From contig NZ_VSEY01000017.1 in assembly GCF_008086045.1 (NCBI RefSeq), positions 124,001 to 188,000 on the forward strand: a stretch of 64,000 bases of DNA, written 5' to 3'. Made by a program: the position numbers and the translations under genes. The DNA is from Nonomuraea sp. PA05 (GTDB lineage Bacteria; Actinomycetota; Actinomycetes; Streptosporangiales; Streptosporangiaceae). Position 1 is the stretch's first letter; every line of letters begins with the position of its first letter. Shown piece by piece: positions 41,572 through 49,693 of the stretch. The notes beneath the pieces were generated by a model that saw nothing but the letters and a program-made list of their open reading frames with translations, ran no database searches and was not told the DNA's origin.

Positions 41572-41613
41572 TGACCTGAGGTCACTATTGTTGACCCAAG
41601 GTCAGTATGTCAA
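41572..41613 (-). promoter_or_regulatory. P450 promoter with two tandem operators
   Basis: TGACC-TGA-GGTCA (41572-41584) and TGACC-CAA-GGTCA (41592-41604) are perfect 5-bp-arm palindromes exactly 20 bp apart. On the minus strand TTGACA (41608-41613) is a -35 box and AATAGT (41584-41589) a possible -10 with an 18-bp spacer; the second palindrome sits inside the spacer and the first just after the -10. Both would block transcription when bound. Confidence 0.75.
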
Positions 41614-41729
41614 TGACGGAAACCTGATAGTCTTCACCCGACTGCTGAGCCTTCTCGGCCCGATCCTCATTCGGCGCCCGAGGAGGCTTTTTTCATGCCG
41701 GAAAACCTCAGCAGCAGCGAAGGACGCCC

Positions 41730-42626
41730 ATGACCGCTCACCCGAACGCCGCAGGCACCTGGACCCTGGGCGACCTCACCGTCAGCCGCATCGGCTTCGG
41801 CGCCATGCGGCTGACCGGCCGCACCGCCTTCACCTCCATCGGCGCCGGCGCCTCCCGCGACCGCTCGATCGCCGTGCTGCGGCGCGCGGTGGAGCTCGGG
41901 GTCAACCACCTCGACACCGCCGCGTTCTACTTCTCGCCGCGCCTGTCGGCCAACGAGCTGATCAACCGGGCGCTGGCCCCGTACCCGGACGACCTGGTCA
42001 TCACCACCAAGGTGTGGCCGGGCAGGGACCCGTCGGGCGAGTGGTGGTGGGCCACCCCCGAGCAGCTCCGCGGCCAGGTCGAGGAGAACCTGCGCCAGCT
42101 CGGCCGCGACCGGCTCGACGTGGTGAACCTGCGCGTCCCGCCCAGCGAGCGGACCGGCTCGATCGCCGCGCACTTCGGCGCGCTCGCCGACCTGCGCGAC
42201 GCCGGCCTCATCCGCCACCTCGGGGTCTCCAACGTCACCCCCGCCCAGCTCGCCGAGGCGCGGGCCATCGCGCCGGTGGTGTGCGTGCAGAACCCCTACG
42301 GCGTCGGCTCACCATCCGGGCAGCGCGAGCTGCTGCGGCTCTGCGGTGAGCAGGGGATCGCCTTCGTGCCGTTCTTCGCGATCGCCGGAGCGGGGCGTGA
42401 GGCGGGCGCGGCCTCGGGCGCATCCGAGCCCGAGGCCGTGCTGGACATCGCGCGCGATCGTGGGGTCACGGCCGCTCAGGTGCGGCTGGCTTGGACGCTG
42501 GGGCAGGGGGCGCATGTGCTCGCCATCCCGGGCACCGGCGACCCTGACCACCTCGAGGAGAACGTGGCGGCGGGCGCGCTGGTGCTGACGGAGGACGAGA
42601 TGAACCGCCTGGACGCGATCGGCTGA
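41730..42626 (+). CDS. Aldo/keto reductase
   Basis: A 298-residue TIM-barrel NADPH-dependent oxidoreductase. Catalytic features: Asp and Tyr in NHLDTAAFYFSPRLSANELI (near 60-67), Lys in LVITTKVWPGRD near 92. The usual catalytic His in a QLH motif is here Arg (DVVNLRVPPSERTGS, near 134), as in a subgroup of AKRs. NADPH-binding residues PGTGDPDHLEEN near 270 are present. A GAAGGA precedes the ATG. Substrate unknown; the upstream 125 bases also hold the P450 promoter region, so the two genes are divergent. Confidence 0.88.
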   Translation: MTAHPNAAGTWTLGDLTVSRIGFGAMRLTGRTAFTSIGAGASRDRSIAVLRRAVELGVNHLDTAAFYFSPRLSANELINRALAPYPDDLVITTKVWPGRDPSGEWWWATPEQLRGQVEENLRQLGRDRLDVVNLRVPPSERTGSIAAHFGALADLRDAGLIRHLGVSNVTPAQLAEARAIAPVVCVQNPYGVGSPSGQRELLRLCGEQGIAFVPFFAIAGAGREAGAASGASEPEAVLDIARDRGVTAAQVRLAWTLGQGAHVLAIPGTGDPDHLEENVAAGALVLTEDEMNRLDAIG

Positions 42627-42681
42627 CGCGCCCGGCCCGGGGCCGTCGCCTCTCACAACGCCGGCCCCGGCGCAGCTCAAG

Positions 42682-43170
42682 TCAGGCAGGCAGGACGTTC
42701 TGGGCGAAATCCCCCTGCATGTTGCCGCGCTCCTCGAAGACGAACACGATGTAGGTCTCGAAGTACTCGCCGGGCTTGCCCGCCACGCGCGCGATCCCCA
42801 CCTTGCTGCTGGCCTTCCAGACGAGCTGGGTGAAGTGGCCGGTGCCGGACTTGAACTGGGCCGCGGCGAAGTCGTAGCCGCTGATCTCGTCGTACCACCT
42901 CTTGACCGCGGCCGACCCGGGCAGCGCCTCTGACCCGCCGGCCCAGAAGATGTTCTCCCCGGTCTGGGCGCGCAGACCGGTGTGACCGGCCGCGAGTCCT
43001 TCCTGCTCGGAGCGGGAAGAGGCCCTCTCCAGCGCGTAGGCGTTCAGCTCCGGGTCCATGGCCAGCGGCGGCGCGTGGTGCTTGGCCCGGTAGGCGTTGG
43101 CTTCCGCGAGCGCTTCGGCCTGGAACTCCGGCGTCGTGGCGTTGGGCAGGGCGGGGCGAGTCGTCGTCAT
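42682..43170 (-). CDS. CAP/SCP superfamily protein without signal peptide (GAPR-1-like)
   Basis: A 162-residue CAP domain. Typical motifs: LAEANAYRAKHHAPPLAMDP at the N-terminus, HTGLRAQTGENIFWAGG near 75, KRWYDEISGYDFAAAQF near 100, and GHFTQLVWKASSKVGIARV near 120, with candidate metal-binding His/Glu pairs. Most bacterial CAP proteins are exported; here no signal is visible, so it is predicted cytoplasmic, like the GAPR-1 group. Function in bacteria is unclear. AAGGATG-type sequence is upstream. It is convergent with the aldo/keto reductase; a short GC-rich hairpin (42660-42671) lies between their stops. Confidence 0.82.
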   Translation of the reverse strand: MTTTRPALPNATTPEFQAEALAEANAYRAKHHAPPLAMDPELNAYALERASSRSEQEGLAAGHTGLRAQTGENIFWAGGSEALPGSAAVKRWYDEISGYDFAAAQFKSGTGHFTQLVWKASSKVGIARVAGKPGEYFETYIVFVFEERGNMQGDFAQNVLPA

Positions 43171-43402
43171 GGGGACATCCTTCGTGTAGCGCTGGAGAGC
43201 CTGCCGCGGAGCGGGATCCCTGCTGATCACATCCCGCCCGCGGCACGCGGTCGCTTGCTCCTCATATTCCGCCGATCGCGGGCGCCCGCCAGGTCCGGCG
43301 GCTGTCCAACATCGGACACGGAGCCACCGGCCCGGCACAGGCAGCCACCAGTGCCGCCGGGGCCGGGCCGCGGCCGAGCCGTTCGTGCTCGTGCACGACC
43401 AG

Positions 43403-43969
43403 TCACTCCTGCGAGGTGTCGCCCAGCGACTCCAGCAGCCCGCGCAACAGCCCCGCGAGCTGATCACGCTCCCGCGGCCCCAGCTCGGCCAGCAGCCGGG
43501 CCTCGTTCTCGACATGCGGGCCGACAAGCTCGTCGATCTTCGCCAGCCCCTGCGCCGTCAGCCGCACCCGGATGGACCGCCGATCCTCCTCGTCCGGCAG
43601 CCGCTCCACCAGCCCCTTGGCGGCGAGCCGGTCGATGCGGTTGGTGATCGCTCCTGAGGTCACCATGGCGGCCCGGTTGAGAGTTCCGGCCGTCAGCTCG
43701 TACGGCGCGCCGGACCGGCGCAGGGTGGCCAGCACGTCGAACTCCCACCGCTCCAGCCCGTGCGCGGCGAAGAACTCCTTCAGCTCCCGGTCCAGCACCC
43801 GCGCCAGCCTGCTGATCCGCCCGATGACGCCCATCGGCCAGGCGTCGATGTCCGGTCGTTCGCGCTGCCACTGGCCCAGGATCAGGTCCACCGCGTCGCC
43901 CAACGGGCCCTCCTTCCGCCTGCTCGCCAGCTTCGCAGGCCTCTGAACGCTAACTATCTCAACGTTCAT
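43403..43969 (-). CDS. MarR family regulator of the adjacent MFS gene
   Basis: A 188-residue winged-helix regulator with an N-terminal extension. Core: ERWEFDVLATLRRSGAPYEL, TAGTLNRAAMVTSGAITNRI and the wing DEEDRRSIRVRLTAQG. It is divergent from an MFS pump; the intervening 67 bp hold three copies of a CTCAACGTTGAG-like site, one overlapping its own start codon, which would give strong negative autoregulation. The family typically releases DNA on binding phenolics or drugs, so this pair is probably a ligand-inducible efflux unit. Between this gene and the CAP gene (43171-43402) no feature was found. Confidence 0.9.
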   Translation of the reverse strand: MNVEIVSVQRPAKLASRRKEGPLGDAVDLILGQWQRERPDIDAWPMGVIGRISRLARVLDRELKEFFAAHGLERWEFDVLATLRRSGAPYELTAGTLNRAAMVTSGAITNRIDRLAAKGLVERLPDEEDRRSIRVRLTAQGLAKIDELVGPHVENEARLLAELGPRERDQLAGLLRGLLESLGDTSQE

Positions 43970-44017
43970 CTATTTGACGTTGAGCTTCCAAGCGTGCTGT
44001 TATCTCAACGTTGAGAT
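43956..44017. promoter_or_regulatory. Three MarR operator copies in the divergent MarR/MFS region
   Basis: ATCTCAACGTT at 43956-43966 (touching the MarR start codon), GACGTTGAG at 43976-43984, and the perfect 16-bp palindrome ATCTCAACGTTGAGAT at 44002-44017. The sites share the CAACGTTG core. Cooperative binding by the MarR dimer is the obvious reading. Confidence 0.75.
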
Positions 44018-44036
44018 TATCAACATGGAGGAAAAA

Positions 44037-45263
44037 GTGGAAACACACCATGGGCCCGCGCACTCCGCCCTGCGGGGCTGGCTGGGCGTCGCGGCCATCA
44101 CGGCCAGTTTGTTCGTCTTTCTCACCACCGAGCTCATGCCGGTCGGGCTGCTCACCCCCGTGAGCTCCAGCCTGCACATCTCCGTGGGCGTCGCCGGGCT
44201 GATGGTCACCTTGTACGGCGTCTCGGCCGGGCTGGGCGTGCCGTTCATCGTGGCCTGGACCAGACGCGTCAACCGGCGCGTGCTCCTGTCCACGCTGCTG
44301 GTCATCCTGACCGCCGGGAACTGCGTCACCGCCGTCGCGCCGACGTTCCCGCTCGTCCTGACGACCCGGCTCGTCATGGGGTTCGCCAGCGGCGTGTTCT
44401 GGGCCATCGGGGTGAGCATGGCGATGCGGCTGGTCCCCGGACGGCAGGCCAGCAGGGCGGCCGCGGTCGTGATGTCCGGCATCTCGATCGCCGCCGTCGT
44501 GGGCATCCCGCTGGGCACCGTCCTGGAGAGCCTCACCGGCTGGCGCACCACGTTCCTCATCTGGAGCGGCCTCAGCGCGCTGGTGCTCCTCGCCGTGGCC
44601 ATCGCCGTGCCGTCGCTGCCGTCGGCGAACGCGGTCCCGGTCAGGGAGGTGTTCGTGCTGCCGTTCAGGAACGTGCCGCTGCGGCTGGTGCTGTGCACCG
44701 TCGTGCTCTTCGTGCTCGGCCACTTCGGCGCGTACACCTTCGTGCGGCCCTTCCTGGAGGGCAACACGTCCGCCTCGCCCGCGTTCATCACCGTGGTGCT
44801 GATGGTCTACGGCGTCGGCGGCGCCATCGGCAACTTCGTCGCCGGGTACACCGTGAACCGGAGCCTGCGGGGCAGCTTCATCGCCGGCTGCGCGGGGCTC
44901 GTGGTGTCGCTGCTGTTGCTGCTCACCATCGGGCACGGGCAGGCCGGGTCGATCGTGGCGCTGGTCCTGTGGGGCCTGTCGTTCGGTGTCGTGCAGTTGT
45001 GCCAGGTCAACATGACGCAGGCGGCCGCGCCTGACACCTTCGAAGCGGCGATGTCGCTGAACACGATGGCGTACAACACGTCCATCGCGCTCGGGGCGCT
45101 CTTCGGCGGGCTGTTCGCCGATCACCTGGGCGTCACCAGCGTGGTCTGGTTCGGGGTGGCTTTGACGGCGGCGTCGCTGCTCCTGACGCTCACCACCGGT
45201 CGGCGGGGGCTGCGCGCGTCCGCTTCCTCCTCCGGTGGCGAGGAGCTGGTCGCCAGCCGATGA
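44037..45263 (+). CDS. MFS transporter (DHA1 family efflux)
   Basis: A 408-residue 12-helix proton antiporter. Motif A is at the second loop (FIVAWTRRVNRRVLLSTLLV), and TTELMPVGLLTPVSSSLHIS opens TM1-TM2 as in the arabinose/chloramphenicol-efflux group. The ATG at 44025 lacks a ribosome-binding site of its own, whereas a GGAGG begins inside it and is ideally spaced for the GTG at 44037, which is chosen. Being divergent from a MarR gene with three operators, it is the likely regulated efflux pump; the substrate is not predictable. Confidence 0.88.
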   Translation: METHHGPAHSALRGWLGVAAITASLFVFLTTELMPVGLLTPVSSSLHISVGVAGLMVTLYGVSAGLGVPFIVAWTRRVNRRVLLSTLLVILTAGNCVTAVAPTFPLVLTTRLVMGFASGVFWAIGVSMAMRLVPGRQASRAAAVVMSGISIAAVVGIPLGTVLESLTGWRTTFLIWSGLSALVLLAVAIAVPSLPSANAVPVREVFVLPFRNVPLRLVLCTVVLFVLGHFGAYTFVRPFLEGNTSASPAFITVVLMVYGVGGAIGNFVAGYTVNRSLRGSFIAGCAGLVVSLLLLLTIGHGQAGSIVALVLWGLSFGVVQLCQVNMTQAAAPDTFEAAMSLNTMAYNTSIALGALFGGLFADHLGVTSVVWFGVALTAASLLLTLTTGRRGLRASASSSGGEELVASR

Positions 45264-45276
45264 GCCTGGCTTGGCG

Positions 45277-45375
45277 GGGGACGCGCCACTCGGCGCGTGA
45301 CCGGTGTGGCGGGGACGCGACGATCGGCGCGTGACCAGTATGGCCGGGGACGCGACGATCGGCATGTGACAGCGG
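45277..45375. repeat. Tandem repeat downstream of the MFS gene
   Basis: Three imperfect units of 34-35 bp begin GGGGACGCG at 45277, 45311 and 45346 and continue with (A/T)CGGC(G/A)(C/T)GTGAC. The first starts 13 bp after the MFS stop. No coding function is evident. Confidence 0.7.
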
Positions 45376-45480
45376 CGGGATCTCCGACGGCTGGCGGGTG
45401 ATCCGGGGGAGTGGTGGCCGGGAGGATGACCGGCATGGAGGCCTCTCTGCTCTTCGCCCGTCCGCGGCTCGGCGGTCGGC

Positions 45481-46004
45481 TGGGTGGACCGTACGAAGAA
45501 GTTCTGGGACGCCCGGCTGGCGGACGGCGCTGCGCTTCGCCGTCCACACCGAGCCAGGCGGCGAGGTCACCGGCTACGCCTTCTACCGCCGACGGCGCCG
45601 TGGACGAGCCGCTCAAGCACCTGCCGGCCGACCCGCGCGCGGCCCGCACCACGCTGATCGACAACCTGTGGGTACGCCTGGTGGACGTCGACCGGGCGCT
45701 GACGGCACGCCGCTACTCGACCCCGCTGGACCTGGTCATGGACGTGGAGGACACGTTCTGCCCGTGGAACGCCGGCCGCTACCGGCTGCGCGCCGAAGGC
45801 GACACCGTCACCTGCGAACGCACCCATGACGACGCGGACCTGCGGCTGTCCGTCGCGGAGCTGGGCGGCACCACGCTGGCCTGCCTGGCGGCAGCCGGGC
45901 GGGTGCGGGAGCTGCGACCAGGCGCGGTCGCCGCCGCCTCGCTCGCGTTCCGCGGCGAACGCGAGCCGTTCCACCCCTCCGGCTGGGCGTTCCCTGCCTT
46001 CTGA
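45481..46004 (+). pseudogene. Eis-type acetyltransferase, truncated and frameshifted
   Basis: Three frames in succession give matching pieces of the Eis (enhanced intracellular survival) GNAT family: WVDRTKKFWDARLADGA, then ALRFAVHTEPGGEVTGYAFY in another frame, then DNLWVRLVDVDRALTARRYS, CPWNAGRYRLRAEGD and RELRPGAVAAASLAF to the stop at 46004. The last part is the SCP2-like C-terminal domain. The acetyl-CoA-binding N-terminus is absent upstream, where tandem repeats lie instead. At least two frameshifts and a 5' deletion make it non-functional; no in-frame start restores it. Confidence 0.8.
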
Positions 46005-46092
46005 CCCGGCGCGCCACGGCAAAACCATGTGCGGCGTCCCCGGCGCCGAAGCGATCATTGTGGGGTCCCTCCTAGGAAAGGCGCACGACGTG

Positions 46093-46977
46093 ATGATGCA
46101 TGACGACCAGGTGGACGTGCCGGCCGAGACGGTCGCCGCCCTGGTCGAGGAGCAGTTCCCGCAGTGGAGGGGCCTGCGGATCCGCCCGGTGCGCTCGACG
46201 GGAACGGTCAACACGATCTTCCGCATCGGGGACGACCTCGCCGCCCGCTTCCCCTTGCGCATGGCCGACGCCGACACCACCCGAGCGGCTCTGGAACGCG
46301 AGGCCACCGCGAGCGCCGAGCTGGCGCGGATCTCACCGTTCCCCACTCCCGAGCCCGTGGCCCTGGGCGCGCCCGGCGCGGGCTACCCCATGCCGTGGTC
46401 GGTGCAGACGTGGCTACGGGGAACGGCCGCCACGGACACCGACCCGAGCGGCTCGCAGGCCTTCGCAGAAGACCTCGCGACCTTCATCGCCGCCCTGCGC
46501 GAGGCCGGGACCGGAGGACGGCGCTTCGACGGCGAAGGGCGCGGCGGCGAGCTCACCCGCCACAACCCCTGGATGGAGGAGTGCTTCCAGCGCAGCGAGA
46601 AGCTGCTGGACGTGCCGCGGCTCCGCCACATCTGGAGCCGCCTGCGAGAGCTGCCACGCGACGGCGACGACGTGATGACTCACGGCGACCTGATCTCCGG
46701 GAACGTGCTGGTCTCGGCAGGCCGCCTGGCGGGCGTCCTCGACGGCGGCGGCTTCGCCCCCGCCGATCCCGCGCTGGACCTGGTCGGCGCCTGGCACCTG
46801 CTGCGAGCACAGCCGCGCGACGTGCTGCGGCGAGCCCTGGGCAGCGGCGACCTGGAATGGGAACGCGGCATGGCCTGGGCCTTCGTCCAGGCCATGGGGC
46901 TGGTCTGGTACTACGCCGACAGCAACCCCTCGATGAGCGCGATGGGGCGCCGGACACTCGACCGCATCATGACATGA
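46093..46977 (+). CDS. Aminoglycoside phosphotransferase family protein
   Basis: A 294-residue protein-kinase-like phosphotransferase. The catalytic loop is DVMTHGDLISGNVLVSAG near residue 196 (HGDL...GN); the metal-binding DFG-equivalent is the Asp in GVLDGGGFAPADPALDLVGA. Such enzymes phosphorylate aminoglycosides, macrolides or other small molecules; members of this sub-group (with ADPALDLVGAW) are mostly uncharacterised. AGGAAAGG lies upstream, and GTG 46090, ATG 46093 and ATG 46096 are all possible starts. It is followed, after 24 bases, by the aldo/keto reductase on the same strand. Confidence 0.85.
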   Translation: MMHDDQVDVPAETVAALVEEQFPQWRGLRIRPVRSTGTVNTIFRIGDDLAARFPLRMADADTTRAALEREATASAELARISPFPTPEPVALGAPGAGYPMPWSVQTWLRGTAATDTDPSGSQAFAEDLATFIAALREAGTGGRRFDGEGRGGELTRHNPWMEECFQRSEKLLDVPRLRHIWSRLRELPRDGDDVMTHGDLISGNVLVSAGRLAGVLDGGGFAPADPALDLVGAWHLLRAQPRDVLRRALGSGDLEWERGMAWAFVQAMGLVWYYADSNPSMSAMGRRTLDRIMT

Positions 46978-47001
46978 ACGCAGACCAAGGAGACACACCA
47001 C

Positions 47002-47994
47002 ATGCGCACTCATCGCCTCGGACGCACCCCGGTGCGGGTCACCGAGCTGGGCTTCGGAGGCGGGCCGCTGGGCGGCCTGTTCGAACCGCTGGACGACGAC
47101 ACCGCGGCGCGGGCGCTGGAAGCCGCCTGGGACTCCGGGATCCGCTACTTCGACACCTCGCCGCACTACGGCATCGGACATTCAGAACGCCGGATCGGCG
47201 AGCTGCTGCGCGGCAAGCCGCGGGCGGACTTCACGCTGTCGACGAAGGTCGGCCGGCTGCTGGTGCCGCAGGATCCGCAGGGCCGGATGGACGAGGGCTT
47301 CGCCGTCCCCGCCACCCACCGCCGGGTGTGGGACTTCTCCCGGGACGGCATCCGCCGCAGCGTCGAGGACTCACTGACCCGCATGGGCGTCGACCGCATC
47401 GACGTGCTGTACCTGCACGACGCCGAGGAGCACTTCGAGCCCGCCCTGCGCGACGGCTACCCGGCGCTGGCCGAACTGCGTGACGAAGGCACGGTCGGCG
47501 CGGTCGGCGCGGGCATGTACCACCCCGGCAAGCTGGCCCGCCTGGTCCGGGAGACCGACGCGGACGTGGTCATGCTGTCGGGCCGCTACACGCTGCTGGA
47601 CCAGTCCGCCCTGGACGAGCTGCTGCCCGCCTGCGCCGAACGCGGAGTGTCGATCCTGGCCGCCTCCATCTTCAACTCCGGTCTGCTCGCGACCGACCGG
47701 CCCGTCGAGGGGGCGCGGTTCGACTACGCGCCCGCCGACGCGCGAATGCTGGAAAGGGTCAACCGGATCGCGGACGTCTGCGAGGCGCACGGGGTGACCG
47801 TTCCGCAGGCCGCCATGGCGTTCCCGCTGCTCCACCCGGTGGTCGCGGGCATCGTGGTCGGCATGCGGTCGGAGCAGGAGGTGGGACGCAATGTCGCCGC
47901 GTTCTCGGGGAGCGTTCCTGCGGGGTTGTGGTCCGATCTGCGTGCGGAGAAGCTGCTGGACGAACGCGCCCCGCTCATTGAGCGTCACGGGTGA
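47002..47994 (+). CDS. Aldo/keto reductase (aldose 1-dehydrogenase-like)
   Basis: A 330-residue TIM-barrel oxidoreductase with all four catalytic residues: Asp and Tyr in IRYFDTSPHYGIGHSERRIG (near 51-56), Lys in LSTKVGRLLVPQD near 80, His in DVLYLHDAEEHFEP near 137. The long loop after Lys and the (L/V)GRLLVP block match the D-threo-aldose/L-fucose 1-dehydrogenase group, which oxidise free sugars with NAD. AAGGAG lies before the ATG. It is 24 bases after the phosphotransferase and probably co-transcribed. Confidence 0.88.
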   Translation: MRTHRLGRTPVRVTELGFGGGPLGGLFEPLDDDTAARALEAAWDSGIRYFDTSPHYGIGHSERRIGELLRGKPRADFTLSTKVGRLLVPQDPQGRMDEGFAVPATHRRVWDFSRDGIRRSVEDSLTRMGVDRIDVLYLHDAEEHFEPALRDGYPALAELRDEGTVGAVGAGMYHPGKLARLVRETDADVVMLSGRYTLLDQSALDELLPACAERGVSILAASIFNSGLLATDRPVEGARFDYAPADARMLERVNRIADVCEAHGVTVPQAAMAFPLLHPVVAGIVVGMRSEQEVGRNVAAFSGSVPAGLWSDLRAEKLLDERAPLIERHG

Positions 47995-48039
47995 CGAGGC
48001 CGTGCTCGGTGGTGGCGGGGCGGCGTGACAGCTGGTCCA

Positions 48040-48285
48040 GGTACATGCGGCCGACGCGGAAGCGTAGGCCACGTGGTCCGCGAGCGGTCCGGCGGCCTGG
48101 CGGGCAATGTGGCGAGCCCGAGCGTGATCTGCTCACCTTCGGGGGCGGCCCAGTCGGCGGGCACGGTGACCCGGCCGCATCTCAGGCCGCCCCCGCAGTC
48201 CTGCCAGGACAGCGCGGTCGCAGGTGGCGTCAGGGGAGCAGCATCGTGCCGAGCACGGTGAAGATCGTGCCCCTCGGCCTGGCCG
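48040..48285 (-). pseudogene. TAP-like alpha/beta-hydrolase, N-terminal relic
   Basis: On the minus strand TIFTVLGTMLLP, then after a one-base shift TALSWQDCGGGLRCGRVTVP and DWAAPEGEQITLGLATLPA, match the N-terminus of secreted actinobacterial tripeptidyl-aminopeptidase-like hydrolases (signal, then LxWxxC...CGxVxVPLDW). Nothing of the catalytic domain follows: the sequence runs out before 48040. The frameshift just before TALSW and the missing catalytic core show that it is a fragment. Bases 47995-48039 and 48286-48439 hold no other recognisable gene. Confidence 0.6.
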
Positions 48286-48439
48286 AGGGGCATGCCGCCG
48301 GTCGTCCATCCTTCGATGGATCCTGGGGAACGGGCGCGCGACGAAGTCGCGAAAAATCCCTGAATATGGCGCCGGGCCCGGACGCCATACCAGGATACGA
48401 CCCCGCCTGTCCCTTCTGCCACAGGGACACCCCGAAAGA

Positions 48440-49261
48440 TCAATTCAGCAGCGCGACGAGCTGCTCCTCCTCGTAGTCGAGATGAGCCTCCAGCTCCCGG
48501 GTGAGCCGCTCCACCTCGGCGAGCAGGTCCGCCGGCGCCACGTCGGCGCCGTCGCCCAGCAGCGACTGCAGCTCCCCGAGGAGCCGCGCGACGACCTCGT
48601 GCTCGTCCCGCAGCCGCGCGATCACCGGCGCCACTTCCGGGTAGCGCTCCTCCAGTACGGGGAACATGCCGGCGTCCTCGCGCGAGTGGTGCACGTGCAG
48701 CCCCTGGCACATGGTCAGGCAGTTGACCCGGAGCTGGGCGGCCAGGCGCGGGCCGGAGGCGGCGACCTCGCGGCGGATCAGCGCCAGTTCGCGGCGGAAG
48801 CCGTCGTGCATGGCGATCAGCGCGTCGCCCATGCGGGCGGCGGGCGGGCCGAAGCCGACCGTGAGCAGCGCCACCACGGGCAGGGTCCGCCCGGACCGCT
48901 CCTCGTAGGCGCCCCAGCCGGGGTCCTGCTCGACGGCGCGGGCGAACAGGCGGTCGCGCTCCTCTCCGTCGAGGATCACCGCCTTGGCCTGGTACGTGAA
49001 CAGCCCGTCCTCCACCGTGGCCATCGGATCGGCCACCAGGTTGTGGTACCAGGCGGGGTGCCGGGGCGAGCCGCCGGCGGAGGCGATGACGAGGACGCGG
49101 TCGCCGTCGGGCAGGTAGCCGAGCGGCGTGGTGTGCGGGGCGCCTGATCGGGCGCCGGTGGTGGTCAGCAGGAGCAGCCTGGCTCCTTCGAAGGGGCCGC
49201 CGACCTGGCCCTTGTTGGCGCGGAATTCGTCGATGATCTGCTGGTTGAAGTTCATGGGCAT
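48440..49261 (-). CDS. F420-type nitroreductase (DDN) fused to a hemerythrin HHE domain
   Basis: A 273-residue fusion. Residues 1-135 are a deazaflavin-dependent nitroreductase-like domain: GPFEGARLLLLTTTGARSGA, then HTTPLGYLPDGDRVLVIAS and HPAWYHNLVADPMATVE, the split-barrel of F420-binding proteins. Residues 145-273 are a hemerythrin-like four-helix bundle with His/Glu ligands: MHDGFRREL, HVHHSREDAGMFP, RLRDEHEVVARL and HLDYEEEQLVALLN. It may couple F420H2 chemistry to a di-iron site; this is inferred. Start MPMNFNQQ at 49261; the longer frame begins in noncoding sequence. Confidence 0.88.
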   Translation of the reverse strand: MPMNFNQQIIDEFRANKGQVGGPFEGARLLLLTTTGARSGAPHTTPLGYLPDGDRVLVIASAGGSPRHPAWYHNLVADPMATVEDGLFTYQAKAVILDGEERDRLFARAVEQDPGWGAYEERSGRTLPVVALLTVGFGPPAARMGDALIAMHDGFRRELALIRREVAASGPRLAAQLRVNCLTMCQGLHVHHSREDAGMFPVLEERYPEVAPVIARLRDEHEVVARLLGELQSLLGDGADVAPADLLAEVERLTRELEAHLDYEEEQLVALLN

Positions 49262-49307
49262 GCTGGTTTCAAGCTCCTGGCGGGTCGGATGTCGAAAGGT
49301 TCGAGAC

Positions 49308-49342
49308 AAACCCGCGCGGGCATGCCGACGTCCGGCGGGTTT
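49308..49342 (-). terminator. Possible terminator downstream of the tRNA cluster
   Basis: AAACCCGC (49308-49315) and GCGGGTTT (49335-49342) form an 8-bp stem, followed on the minus strand by a short TTTGTC. It lies 190 bases past the tRNA-Cys 3' end and 47 before the nitroreductase start, so either role is possible. The rest of 49262-49533 holds nothing recognisable. Confidence 0.35.
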
Positions 49343-49533
49343 ACGACACCGCCGAGGGCATGGGATGACGCGCGGGCGCAGTGCGCTCAGGCACGACCGG
49401 CAGTGTGAGTGGCCACGGTGTCATCCCCCTTGATTCGGCGCCTCCATGCCTCGGCCGTCCTCCCGGCCGGCGACACGCGACGCGACGGTTATTACGCACA
49501 CATCCGCGCGAAGCTGTCAAGCGGCACCACTCT

Positions 49534-49607
49534 TGGAAGCGCAGGCGAGAGTCGAACTCGCACGGTACGGCTTTGCAGGCCGACCTCCGCGACCGGCGAA
49601 CTGCGCC
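49534..49607 (-). tRNA. tRNA-Cys (anticodon GCA), unusual D-arm
   Basis: The minus strand gives an acceptor stem GGCGCAG/CTGCGCT (one G-U), T-arm GCGAG/CTCGC with TTCGACT, and an anticodon loop CTGCAAA, anticodon GCA. The discriminator is U and CCA is encoded, as expected for cysteine tRNA. The D-arm is weak (CGC/GCG is the best pairing) and the anticodon stem has a T-T mismatch, so it may be a divergent or decaying copy. It is the last of three tandem tRNA genes. Confidence 0.7.
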
Positions 49608-49617
49608 ACGGTCACAG

Positions 49618-49692
49618 TGACCCCAGCAGGATTCGAACCTGCGACGGACCCGGCTTCGTAGGCCGGCGCTCTATCCATTGAGCTATGGGGCC
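49618..49692 (-). tRNA. tRNA-Arg (anticodon ACG)
   Basis: Acceptor GGCCCCA/TGGGGTC, D-arm GCTC/GAGC with AATGGATA loop, anticodon stem CCGGC/GCCGG with loop CTACGAA, T-arm GCAGG/CCTGC with TTCGAAT. The anticodon ACG reads CGN codons after A-to-I editing. Discriminator A; CCA not encoded. All stems pair well, so this copy looks functional. Confidence 0.9.
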
Positions 49693-49693
49693 G

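Noticed and set aside
41680..41705. Short T-rich stretch as a terminator
   Set aside because: The preceding sequence does not form a stable stem, and it lies inside the leader of the aldo/keto reductase gene.
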